Shown: piece by piece, positions 23,946 through 31,306 of the stretch
Layout: every line of letters begins with the position of its first letter
How positions within the stretch are numbered: the stretch's first letter is position 1
Source of the DNA: Gemmatimonadota bacterium
GTDB lineage: Bacteria > Gemmatimonadota > Gemmatimonadetes > Gemmatimonadales > GWC2-71-9
Length of the DNA: 36,017 nucleotides
Assembly (NCBI GenBank): GCA_003251175.1
Contig: QKHC01000021.1
Span: 1-36,017 of the forward strand
Reading direction: 5' to 3'
Translations under genes and position numbers: made by a program
Notes under the pieces: generated by a model
What the model was told of the DNA's origin: nothing
What the model saw: only the letters and a program-made list of their open reading frames with translations
The model's database searches: none

Positions 23946-25352
23946 ATGCTGCTTCCTGCCCTCGCAGTCGCATTGTCACTGCCGGCCGCCCAACCGGTGC
24001 GGCTCACGCTTGACCCGGTCGCCGTGGCGCCCGGTGATCGCGTGCGCGTATTTGTGGACGTCGTGAGTGCCGGCCACCTGCTGGTGCTGCGGGTCGGGGC
24101 CGACGGCCGGGTCGCCATCGTGTTCCCCTTCGATCCGGCGGAAGGCACCTTCGTGGAGGCCGGCAGCTACGAAGTCCGTCCTCCCGGCGACCCCGCCGCG
24201 TTCACGGCACTGGAGCCGCCGGGCAGCGGCGTCGTAGTCGCTGCGCTGGCGCAGGTCCCCTTTGAATTCGAGGAGTTCGTCCGCGCGGGAAGGTGGAACC
24301 CGGCTGCGTTCGCGGCTGCCGGGGTGCATGCCGATGCCACGGGCAAGCTCCTGGACATCGTGCAGCGCATGCTGGGACCCGAGTACTTCAACTACGACGT
24401 GGCCGCCTATACTGTCGCCCCGGCGGCCAATGAGGCTCCGTTGACGACCGCGCGCTACGGCTCCACGTGGTGCTGGACCAACGGCTGCGCGTTCGGCGGG
24501 TGGTATGTGCCCTGGGTGCCGCGACCCTGTCTGTACGACGCCTGGGGGTGCGGCTTCGCGCCGCCGCTCTGCCGGGGCTTCACGATCGACCGATGGTGCC
24601 AGCAGCCGTGCTGGGCGGGACTCGACTGCCGGCTGAAGCCGCCGCGCGACAAGGCGATTGCCGGTTATCGGCGTGGCGTGCCCATCCGCCTGAGCGCGTC
24701 ACCACCCGCACCCAGCTCACCGCCTGGCGAGCCGACACCGTACCGCCCGCCCGAGCGATCGGCTGCATCTGCAGCGACACCGTTCGCCGGTGCGGCGCGT
24801 GCCGCGCCGCTGTCCAGCGGCAAGCGGGTCGCGGCGTCGGCAACCCGTGCGCGGTTGCCCGCGACCGCGCGACGCCCCACGCCCGACCTACCGAAGCGGC
24901 CCGCGAAGAAGCCGTCCGCGCTGCCGGAGCGAATCCCGTGGCCCGCGAGCGTCATAGCCAGTGGCGAGAAGACACCGGTGCCGGTTGTGCGGCCGCGCGA
25001 GGCGCGACTCATCAAGTCGGCGTCGCGACCCCCGCTGCCGCAGCGAGTCCCGTGGCCCGCCACAACCGCTCGCGCCCCAGCACCAGTGAAGCCGGGACTC
25101 ATCCCGGCGGCACGGACTCCGCCTGCCGCCCGGCCGGCGTCGATCGGACCCCGCATGCCTTGGGGGTTCGCTCGTTCCATCGACGGTACGAAGGGCCCGA
25201 CCAGTACCAGGGCTTTCTTTCCGTCCGCCGCCCGTGGGGTGGCCGCGACCAACGGGGCGACGGCCCGAGCCGCCACTCCAGGCGGGCGCGCACTCGCACC
25301 AGGCAGCTCCGCTGGCAGCCGGATTCTGACGGCACCGGCACGTAGCAAGTAG
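23946..25352 (+). CDS. DUF4384-like envelope protein with Cys-rich centre and PWP repeats
   Basis: 468 residues from ATG 23946 with GAGG about six nt upstream. After a signal-like start (MLLPALAVALSLPAAQ) comes a DUF4384-like beta domain (about 25-165): GDRVRVFVDVVSAGHLLVLR followed by GADGRVAIVFPFDP, then a long helix region. Residues 176-228 hold eight cysteines (C176, C181, C195, C202, C209, C218, C222, C228) with Trp/Tyr-rich spacers, probably disulfide-bonded. From about 250 to the end the protein is Pro/Ala/Arg-rich and low-complexity, with a degenerate repeat around LPERIPWPA, LPQRVPWPA and GPRMPWG. DUF4384 proteins are envelope-associated, some tied to kinase-type systems. Function is unknown. 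Immediately after the stop, in the same frame, lies an AraC relic. Confidence 0.8.
   Translation: MLLPALAVALSLPAAQPVRLTLDPVAVAPGDRVRVFVDVVSAGHLLVLRVGADGRVAIVFPFDPAEGTFVEAGSYEVRPPGDPAAFTALEPPGSGVVVAALAQVPFEFEEFVRAGRWNPAAFAAAGVHADATGKLLDIVQRMLGPEYFNYDVAAYTVAPAANEAPLTTARYGSTWCWTNGCAFGGWYVPWVPRPCLYDAWGCGFAPPLCRGFTIDRWCQQPCWAGLDCRLKPPRDKAIAGYRRGVPIRLSASPPAPSSPPGEPTPYRPPERSAASAATPFAGAARAAPLSSGKRVAASATRARLPATARRPTPDLPKRPAKKPSALPERIPWPASVIASGEKTPVPVVRPREARLIKSASRPPLPQRVPWPATTARAPAPVKPGLIPAARTPPAARPASIGPRMPWGFARSIDGTKGPTSTRAFFPSAARGVAATNGATARAATPGGRALAPGSSAGSRILTAPARSK
24921..25163 (+). repeat. Degenerate 36-38-residue repeat (PWP motif) in the DUF4384-like protein
   Basis: Three units begin at about 24921, 25035 and 25146. 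Their cores encode LPERIPWPA (326-334), LPQRVPWPA (364-372) and GPRMPWG (401-407). The second unit follows the first by 38 residues and the third is in register about 36 residues later. The intervening sequence is Pro/Ala/Arg-rich and not conserved. A divergent tandem duplication is likely. Confidence 0.55.
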
Positions 25353-25424
25353 GGCGCGCCCGGCGTACGGCGCCGAGCGCATCCGCGATCACACCTGCTG
25401 CATCGCCCGCACCGCCTCGGCGCG

Positions 25425-25514
25425 GAGGTCGGGTTCGCCAGCCGCAATCACTTCTCCCGCACGTTTCGCGACCACTTCGGCCACCGCCCAACCGTTTATC
25501 GTAGCGGCTCTTGA
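25425..25514 (+). pseudogene. Relic of an AraC-family regulator (last ~29 residues)
   Basis: The 304-bp stretch 25353-25656 holds no intact gene. Within it, 25425-25514 encodes EVGFASRNHFSRTFRDHFGH followed by RPTVYRSGS and a stop, a near-perfect match to the second helix-turn-helix and signature region of AraC/XylS regulators (usual form 'EVGF.S..HF.R.F...FG..P..YR'). Upstream of it the frame stays open back to the stop of the DUF4384-like gene (25350-25352) but the text (LLHRPHRLGA) no longer resembles the first half of the DNA-binding domain, and no effector domain or start exists. It is probably the 3' remnant of a gene lost by deletion. The remaining 25515-25656 holds the ribosome-binding region of the next gene and nothing else I can name. 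Confidence 0.65.
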
Positions 25515-25656
25515 CTCACGTTTGACCGCTCCTCAGTAGGCTGACCTCGAGCACAGTGACTCACCGCACTATTTCACGGGTCAGGCCCGGTCCGCGTGGC
25601 CCGCAGGACTGACCCAGGCGGCGGTACCTTGTGCGCCCGGAGGGTATCAGGAAGCC

Positions 25657-26301
25657 ATGCGGTTGCCACTCGTGGGAAGAGTCCGCCGCTTCGCGTTGGC
25701 CGTGCTGCTGATAGGCTTGGGAGCGCTGCTGCTCATCGTCGGGCAGCGACCCGATCGGGCTACGACCATGCCGCAGGGCACCCTGCTGGTCGGCGCTCTC
25801 GTGCACTCTCTCTCGACAGCCTCCGCCGCCACGGGCGATCCCGTCGCGTTGCGGCTGATTCACCCGGTCCTGCTCCCCGATGGTGGGCTCGTTCCGGTCG
25901 GCGCCGTTGTCCACGGCGAGGTGACACATGTGCGCTCCGGTCGCCGCGCGACCCAGGAGCCGGTGCTGGGTCTGCGCTTCAGCCGCCTCGAGATCGACCA
26001 TGACACCTATGCCATCACCACGGCGCTCTTCCATGTCCACGCGCGGCCGAGGGTCCTCGCCGCGGCGGTGGGCGGAGGGGGACGGGCGATCATGGGCGGG
26101 TCGCTGCGCCGGCAAGCCACCGCGGGATCTGCGCCCCTCACCGGCGGCCCCGCCGGTCCGGCGCTGGGCGCCGGCGACGCCGTGGCCGCGGACGGTCGGG
26201 AGTTGGTGCTGCCCGCGGGCAGGCGGATCTGGATCCGGCTCGTCGCGCCCGCGCAGGTGCGGCGCCCTCTGGACCCGGAGCACGTGACGACCCCCTTCTG
26301 A
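25657..26301 (+). CDS. Membrane-anchored periplasmic protein of unknown function
   Basis: 214 residues from ATG 25657, with AGGA four nt upstream and GGAGG 13 nt upstream. One TM segment near the start (about 11-29, RFALAVLLIGLGALLLIVG) with Arg on the cytoplasmic side indicates a bitopic inner-membrane protein. The rest (35-214) has text such as LVGALVHSLSTASAATGDPV and LLPDGGLVPVGAVVHGEVTH, a 'P.G..v.G.v' pattern also seen in TrbI/VirB10-like and other beta-sandwich periplasmic proteins. I would not go further than that resemblance. A Gly-rich middle (AAAVGGGGRAIMGGSL) follows. It is followed after 58 bp by an acyltransferase gene on the same strand. Confidence 0.65.
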   Translation: MRLPLVGRVRRFALAVLLIGLGALLLIVGQRPDRATTMPQGTLLVGALVHSLSTASAATGDPVALRLIHPVLLPDGGLVPVGAVVHGEVTHVRSGRRATQEPVLGLRFSRLEIDHDTYAITTALFHVHARPRVLAAAVGGGGRAIMGGSLRRQATAGSAPLTGGPAGPALGAGDAVAADGRELVLPAGRRIWIRLVAPAQVRRPLDPEHVTTPF

Positions 26302-26359
26302 CGCCGGGCGGTGGCGTCGCGCTTGCCGAGCGCCGCGCCATACGCCATCATCGCCTCGC

Positions 26360-26983
26360 ATGAGCGGACGCGATTACCCGACGCGGACCCCCGCGAGGCG
26401 TGCCCCGCGCGCGACACCGCTCCCTCCTCTGGTCCCGCGACGCGGCAACCGCGCGACGCGCTGGCTCGGCCGGGTGCTGTTGCGACTGCTGCGGTGGCGC
26501 TTCGTCGGCGAGTTTCCCAACCGCTCCCGGATGGTGCTGATCGTCGCGCCGCACTCTTCGAACTGGGACTTCATCGTCGGCGTCGCCGTGATGTTCGCCC
26601 TGGGTTTCGAGGCGCGCTGGGTGGGCAAGAAGGAGCTGTTCCGGTGGCCGCTGGGCGTCCTGATGCGCTGGCTCGGTGGCATCCCGGTGGACCGCAGCAG
26701 CCCCCAGGGCCTGGTGGGACAGCTGCGCGATACGCTAGGCCGCCAGGATCGGTTCATCATCGGGATCACGCCCGAAGGCACCCGCAAGCGCGTCGCGGAG
26801 TGGAAGACCGGGTTCTACCACATCGCCCGCGACATGGACCTGCCGATCGCGCCGGCCTACTTCGACAACGTCGCCCGCGAAGTGGGGTTCTTCCCGGTCA
26901 TGATCCCAGGTGATGACGCGAGCCGGGAGATCGCCGCGATCCGCGCCCTCTATCGAGGATTGCGGCGCCGCGACGAGATCTGA
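26360..26983 (+). CDS. PlsC-like lysophospholipid acyltransferase
   Basis: 207 residues from ATG 26360. The 1-acylglycerol-3-phosphate acyltransferase motifs are present: block I HSSNWD (H65-x4-D70), block II region KKELFRWPLGVLMRWLGGIP followed by VDR, and block III PEGTR (138-142), then EWKTGFYHIARDMDLPI. This wording (HTSNWDF, GIPVDR, WKTGFY) fits the short soluble-looking subgroup that lacks a strong N-terminal TM helix. It would transfer an acyl chain from acyl-ACP or acyl-CoA to a lysophospholipid or related acceptor at the inner membrane. The first 35 residues are Arg/Pro-rich and likely disordered. It is convergent with msrB, with a 67-bp gap. Confidence 0.88.
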   Translation: MSGRDYPTRTPARRAPRATPLPPLVPRRGNRATRWLGRVLLRLLRWRFVGEFPNRSRMVLIVAPHSSNWDFIVGVAVMFALGFEARWVGKKELFRWPLGVLMRWLGGIPVDRSSPQGLVGQLRDTLGRQDRFIIGITPEGTRKRVAEWKTGFYHIARDMDLPIAPAYFDNVAREVGFFPVMIPGDDASREIAAIRALYRGLRRRDEI

Positions 26984-27050
26984 GGCGCGACGCGCCGGTC
27001 TTCAGCGGGAGTGGCGCCCCAAGGCCCACGCGATCAGCTCGCGCTCCGCC

Positions 27051-27503
27051 TCACGATCCCGGCGGCGTGAACAGCGACAGGTACTTGCCGTACCCCTCCT
27101 GCTCGAGCTGGTCGACGGGGATGAAGCGCAGCGCCGCCGAGTTCATGCAGTAACGCAGGCCGGTGGGTCCCGGGCCGTCGTCGAACACGTGCCCCAGATG
27201 GGAGTCCGCCTCCCGCGAGCGCACCTCGGTGCGAGCCATACCGTGCGAACGATCAGCACGGGTGCAGACGTTGTTCGGCTCCAGCGGGCGGGTGAAGCTG
27301 GGCCACCCGGTGCCGGAGTCGAACTTGTCGAGCGAGCTGAACAGCGGCTCGCCCGAGACCACGTCGACATAGATCCCCGGCTGGTGCTGGTCCCAGTGCT
27401 CGTTGTGGAACGGTGGCTCCGTCCCGTCCTGCTGCGTCACCTGGTATTGGAGCGGCGTGAGGCGGGCACGCAGCTCGGCATCATCCGGTTGCTTGTTCGC
27501 CAT
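27051..27503 (-). CDS. msrB: Peptide-methionine (R)-S-oxide reductase MsrB
   Basis: 150 residues from ATG 27501-27503, with GAGGAA upstream. Family signatures: [20 protein letters not shown] (51-70), [33 protein letters not shown] and the catalytic [11 protein letters not shown] with Cys C119. It reduces methionine-R-sulfoxide in proteins. Two points stand out. The zinc cysteines (YCxxCG type) are absent, as in several bacterial MsrBs. The position usually filled by the resolving Cys in 'DSGCGWPSF' is Thr (T65). The only other cysteine is C80 (EPNNVC), which might resolve, or a thiol partner might act directly on the sulfenic acid. No signal peptide, so cytoplasmic. It is the third gene of an operon with a receiver/thioredoxin-reductase-like protein 12 nt upstream. 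Confidence 0.95.
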   Translation of the reverse strand: MANKQPDDAELRARLTPLQYQVTQQDGTEPPFHNEHWDQHQPGIYVDVVSGEPLFSSLDKFDSGTGWPSFTRPLEPNNVCTRADRSHGMARTEVRSREADSHLGHVFDDGPGPTGLRYCMNSAALRFIPVDQLEQEGYGKYLSLFTPPGS

Positions 27504-27515
27504 GCGTTCCTCAGG

Positions 27516-29174
27516 TCAGACCGTCTCGAGATAGCGATGGATCATGCCGATCGCCGCGGATCCCTCGCCCACGGCCGAGGCGACCCGCTTGGTCGAATTG
27601 TGGCGCACGTCGCCCGCGGCGAAGATTCCCGGGACGCTGGTTTCGAGCAGGAACGGGTCACGCGTCAGGGTCCAGCCCTGCGGCCGCCGCCCACCGCTCA
27701 GCAGGTCGGGCCCGGTGAGGATGAATCCCTGGGGATCGCGCTCCACGACGCCCGCGAGCGCGTCGGAGCGCGGTGCGGCGCCGATGAAGATGAATAGAGC
27801 GCTCGCGGGCACGGAGCGGGTGGTCCCGTCCGGTCCGGCGAGACAGACGGCCTCGAGGCGCGAAGTGCCGACCGCCTCAGTAAGTTGGGTATGCGGCAAC
27901 ACCGTGATGTTGGCGGCCTCGGCGATACGGGTAACGAGGTAGTGCGACATGGAGGCCTCGACGGAGGGGCCCCGCACGAGCAGCGTCACGGAGCGGGCGT
28001 AGCGCGAGAACAGCAGCGCGGCCTGGCCAGCTGAGTTGGCGCCGCCTACGATGAACACGTCCTGGTCGCGGCACATCGCCGCCTCGGACAGCGCCGCACC
28101 GTAGTACACCCCGGCACCGGTGAGCGCCTCCACCCCGGGGACCTCGAGCCGCCGCACCTTCATGCCACTTGCCACGAGCAATGCGCGGCAGCTGATCTCC
28201 GTACCGTCGTCGAGCGTGACGATCCGACTCGGGTGCCCCACGCGGACCGCGGTGACGCAGTGCGGGGCGACGAGCTCCGCGCCGAACCGGCGCGCCTGAC
28301 TCACCGCGCGCCGCGCCAGATCGGCACCGGTGACCCCGGCGGGAAAGCCGAGGTAGTTTTCGATCTGCGAACTGGTACCGGCCTGTCCGCCCGGCACGTC
28401 CTCCTCGATGAGCACCGTCCGCAGACCTTCCGACGCCGCGTAGACGGCCCCGGCGAGACCCGCCGGTCCGCCACCCATGACGACCACGTCGTAGTGCGCC
28501 TGACTGGCGGTCGTCTGATGCCCGATCCGCTCCGCGAGCTCGCGGGTGCTCGGCTTCACCAGGGTCTTGCCATCGGGGAACAGCACGACCGGGAGGTCGC
28601 GCAGGCCGGGGGTGAGGGACTCCACCAGCGCCCGCGTCTCCCCATCGGCATCGAGGTCGATCCACTCGTAGGGAATCTGGTGCCGCGCCAGGAAGTCCTT
28701 GATCTCGTGACTGCGCGGCGACCACATCGTACCGGCCACCCGAATGCCCTCGAACGCCGGTCGGTAGTGCGCCATCCAGTCGCTCAGCAGGTCGTCGAGC
28801 ACCGGATAGAGCCGCTCCTCGGGGGGATCCCATGGCTTCATGAGATAGTGATCGAGCCCCACCTTGTTGATCCCCGCGATCGCCGCTTCCGTGTCGGCGT
28901 AGGCCGTGAGCAGCACGCGTCGGGAGTCGGCGTACAACTCCCGCGTCTCCGCCAGGAACTCCGTCCCGCTCATCTGGGGCATGCGTTCGTCGGCGAGGAA
29001 CAGCGCCACCGCTGTGCCGCGCTCCTTGAGTCTTCGCACGGCCGCGAGCGCCTCCGCCCCCGACCCTGCCTTGATGATCTGATAGGTGGAACGGTAGTGC
29101 TGGCGCAGGTCCCGCTCGACAGCGTTGAGGACCTGCGGTTCGTCATCCACGGTCATGATTACGGGTCGGCTCAT
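27516..29174 (-). CDS. Response-regulator receiver fused to thioredoxin-reductase-like flavoprotein
   Basis: 552 residues from ATG 29172-29174. Domain order: receiver domain (about 5-125) with acidic pair D10-D11, phospho-acceptor D62 (LADERMPQMSG), T90 and K113; a short glutaredoxin-like linker domain (about 145-215: HEIKDFLARHQIPYEWIDLD); then a two-domain FAD/NAD(P) reductase (228-552) with FAD motif GGGPAGLAGA (234-243), GGQAGTSSQIENYLGFPAG, NADPH motif GGANSAGQAA (377-386) and the FAD-binding GIFAAGDVR. The TrxR active-site CATC is replaced by GAAL (359-362, in GVYYGAALSEAAMC), so it cannot reduce thioredoxin the normal way. Databases carry this architecture as 'fused response regulator/thioredoxin-disulfide reductase'. 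It lies between a histidine kinase and msrB, so phosphotransfer from that kinase is likely. Confidence 0.93.
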   Translation of the reverse strand: MSRPVIMTVDDEPQVLNAVERDLRQHYRSTYQIIKAGSGAEALAAVRRLKERGTAVALFLADERMPQMSGTEFLAETRELYADSRRVLLTAYADTEAAIAGINKVGLDHYLMKPWDPPEERLYPVLDDLLSDWMAHYRPAFEGIRVAGTMWSPRSHEIKDFLARHQIPYEWIDLDADGETRALVESLTPGLRDLPVVLFPDGKTLVKPSTRELAERIGHQTTASQAHYDVVVMGGGPAGLAGAVYAASEGLRTVLIEEDVPGGQAGTSSQIENYLGFPAGVTGADLARRAVSQARRFGAELVAPHCVTAVRVGHPSRIVTLDDGTEISCRALLVASGMKVRRLEVPGVEALTGAGVYYGAALSEAAMCRDQDVFIVGGANSAGQAALLFSRYARSVTLLVRGPSVEASMSHYLVTRIAEAANITVLPHTQLTEAVGTSRLEAVCLAGPDGTTRSVPASALFIFIGAAPRSDALAGVVERDPQGFILTGPDLLSGGRRPQGWTLTRDPFLLETSVPGIFAAGDVRHNSTKRVASAVGEGSAAIGMIHRYLETV

Positions 29175-29196
29175 GCAGACTGCTCGCTCCCGGGCG

Positions 29197-30816
29197 TCAC
29201 TGCCCGGCTGGTGACTGTTGGACCGGGAGGCGGACCGTGAACCGGGTCCTTCCCGGGCGTGACTCCAGCTCGATCCGGCCGCCGTGCTTGCGGTGCACGA
29301 TGTTATAGACGGTATGCAATCCCAGGCCGGTGCCCTTGCCCATTGGTTTGGTGGTGAAAAACGCGTCGTAAACGCGCTGCTGCAGCTCCGGCGCGATGCC
29401 GCTGCCGCTGTCCTCGATCTGCACGGTGATCCAGGCCCCGTCGCTCGCCGTGCGCACCGCCAGCTTCCCGTTGCCGTCCATGGCGTCTACGGCGTTGTCG
29501 ATCAGGTTGGTCCACACCTGGTTCAGCTCACTGCCGTATGCCTGGATGCGGGGCAGATCGTCCGCCAACTCCTGCACAACCTGCACGCCCTGTTTGAGCT
29601 TCGCTCGGAGGATGATCAGCGTGTGGCGCAGCCCCTGGTTCACGTCGACGAGCTGCACGGGTGCCTGGCCCACGTACGAATATGCCTTGAGCGCGCCGAC
29701 GATCTCCGCGATCCGCCCCGCGCCATGTCGGATTTCGTCCAGCAACGAGTACACCGGGTAGGTGCGTGCCAGCCAGGTCACGATCACGGCGGCCGGCTGG
29801 GCACCGAGGCCATCGGTGAGCGCCGCGAGCGCGGTGGGGTCGTACTCCATATCCACGAACGCCGGCGCCAGATCCCATGCGCCATCCACGCCGCGCTGCT
29901 CGAGCCACTCGCCGATCTCCGTCTCGCGGTCACTGCGCGCTACCGGATCGAGGGTGCAGGCGCAACCGATTCGCTCGAGCACCCGGGCGTGCTCGATGCG
30001 TAATCGGGACCACTGGTCGTCGGACAGATGGAGCCGGGCGAGCTGCAACTCCGCCGCCTGCAGCTGCGCAAAGCGCTCGCGCAGGTGGTCGGCGGCACGC
30101 TGGGCAGCCGCCGCAGGGTTGTTCAGCTCATGTGCCACGCCGGCCGCGAGCGTGCCGAGCGTGGCCATCTTCTCGCTCTGTTGCAGCGCGCGTTCCGCGA
30201 CCTTCTGCTCCGTGATGTCCGTGCCGTAAACGAATACGTGCTCGGCCCCCGTGCCGGGTGTGTGCGTGAACACGATCTCCCGACCATTGACGCGGGCCTC
30301 GTGCAGCACGGTGTCCGGGGCCGCGAGGATCTGCTGCCATACCGCTGCCGTCATCCCGGGGCAGAGATCGAGCCAGCGCTTTCCCACCAGGGTCTCGTCG
30401 GCGAACAGCTGTCGGGCTGCTCGATTACCGAGCACGATGATCCCGTCACGATCGAGCCGGCACACCGGACCGGGATTCATTTCCGGGAAGCGCGCCATCT
30501 CGGCGACGACCCGCTCCGCCCGTTTCAGCGCGGTGATATCGGACCCGTACACGAACACGGCGTCGCTGTCGGCGAGGTGCGACAGCGAGAATACGTACGT
30601 GCGGTCGCCGACCTCAGCCTCGTATTGCAACCCCTCGCAGCCGGCCACCACGTCGGACCACAACTCGGCGATCCGCCCCGGGGAGGCGGTGAGCCATGAC
30701 CGGCCCACCAGGTCGTCCCCGAACAGGACCCGGGCAGCCCGGTTGGCCAGAGTGATCCGCCCCTCGAGGTCGAGCCGGCATACGGGGCCCGGGTTCATTT
30801 CGGGCAACTCGGCCAT
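29197..30816 (-). CDS. Double-PAS sensor histidine kinase, partner of the receiver/TrxR fusion
   Basis: 539 residues from ATG 30814-30816; an upstream TTG (30951) is possible but would overlap nrtS. Two PAS domains are tandem copies: MAELPEMNPGPVCRLD at residue 1 and MARFPEMNPGPVCRLD at 107, 106 residues apart. The dimerisation/phosphoacceptor helix has H229 in LAAGVAHELNNP. A long insert (about 250-355, including LEQRGVDGAWDLAPAFVDME) precedes the second DHp helix. The ATPase domain has the N box NLIDNAVDAM (437-446), G1 DSGSGI (469-474) and G2 GKGTGLGLHTVYNIV. No TM segment or signal peptide is seen, so it is a cytoplasmic sensor; the PAS ligand (FAD, haem or other) is unknown. The stop is 22 nt before the receiver/TrxR gene, making it the first gene of the operon. 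Confidence 0.92.
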   Translation of the reverse strand: MAELPEMNPGPVCRLDLEGRITLANRAARVLFGDDLVGRSWLTASPGRIAELWSDVVAGCEGLQYEAEVGDRTYVFSLSHLADSDAVFVYGSDITALKRAERVVAEMARFPEMNPGPVCRLDRDGIIVLGNRAARQLFADETLVGKRWLDLCPGMTAAVWQQILAAPDTVLHEARVNGREIVFTHTPGTGAEHVFVYGTDITEQKVAERALQQSEKMATLGTLAAGVAHELNNPAAAAQRAADHLRERFAQLQAAELQLARLHLSDDQWSRLRIEHARVLERIGCACTLDPVARSDRETEIGEWLEQRGVDGAWDLAPAFVDMEYDPTALAALTDGLGAQPAAVIVTWLARTYPVYSLLDEIRHGAGRIAEIVGALKAYSYVGQAPVQLVDVNQGLRHTLIILRAKLKQGVQVVQELADDLPRIQAYGSELNQVWTNLIDNAVDAMDGNGKLAVRTASDGAWITVQIEDSGSGIAPELQQRVYDAFFTTKPMGKGTGLGLHTVYNIVHRKHGGRIELESRPGRTRFTVRLPVQQSPAGQ

Positions 30817-30953
30817 CGACCGCTGGTGGCCCGACCCCCGCGGGGAACCCCTGGGCACCGATACGTGTTCGTCCACGAGACTATCTTGGGCCCCATCATG
30901 GGCGAGCGGAAGCCCTCGCCGGGCTCGCGCGACCGAACGAGAGGCCACCAATC

Positions 30954-31202
30954 GTGTCCGACTACCGGGAAGTCATCCGCCTGCTGCGATCAGGACCGGT
31001 CGTCCGCCGCGGCATCAAGTACGCGGTGGTGGTGGGAATCCTCCTGCTGGTGATCAATCACGGGGAAGCCATCCTCCACGGCGACCTCACCCGCGGGCGC
31101 CTCGTCCAGATGGGCCTCACCATTCTGGTCCCATTCGCCGTTTCCACCTTCTCGAGTGTCGGGGCCCTGCGCGATGCGGGCAAAGGGTCCGGTCTCGGAT
31201 AG
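30954..31202 (+). CDS. nrtS: NrtS-like nitrate/nitrite transporter (small membrane protein)
   Basis: 82 residues from GTG 30954-30956, with GAGAGG about nine nt upstream. Two TM helices are predicted, about 22-37 (KYAVVVGILLLVINHGEAIL) and 51-68. The pattern 'G..KYA.VVG..L..INHGEAI..G' and 'LVPFAVSTFSSV' matches the NrtS family, short proteins first described in Synechococcus as nitrate/nitrite transporters (NrtS1/NrtS2). Whether this homolog transports nitrate or nitrite is untested. Such small proteins likely act as oligomers in the inner membrane. It is divergent from the histidine kinase (137 bp between ATGs) and followed after 104 bp by a serine hydrolase gene. No nitrate reductase is visible in the window. 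Confidence 0.75.
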   Translation: MSDYREVIRLLRSGPVVRRGIKYAVVVGILLLVINHGEAILHGDLTRGRLVQMGLTILVPFAVSTFSSVGALRDAGKGSGLG

Positions 31203-31248
31203 ATCGGGCCACTCCCGCTGGTCGCGCTCGAGCACGGCGCCGGTCGAC

Positions 31249-31277
31249 TGGCAACCCGGCGATCCGCCCAATAGAAT
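31249..31277 (+). promoter_or_regulatory. Candidate promoter for the serine hydrolase gene
   Basis: TAGAAT (31272-31277) is a good -10, 30 nt before the ATG at 31307. Seventeen nt upstream is TGGCAA (31249-31254), a weak -35 (three of six). AT-rich hexamers are rare at this GC content, which adds some weight. Confidence 0.35.
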
Positions 31278-31306
31278 CCGCAACAGTCCTGTCTCGGAAC
31301 ATCGCC

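Noticed and set aside
23129-24148. Upstream extension of the HAD phosphatase frame
   Set aside because: Everything before about 23128 is low-complexity shadow over another gene; the HAD family begins at the DLDGT-containing segment.
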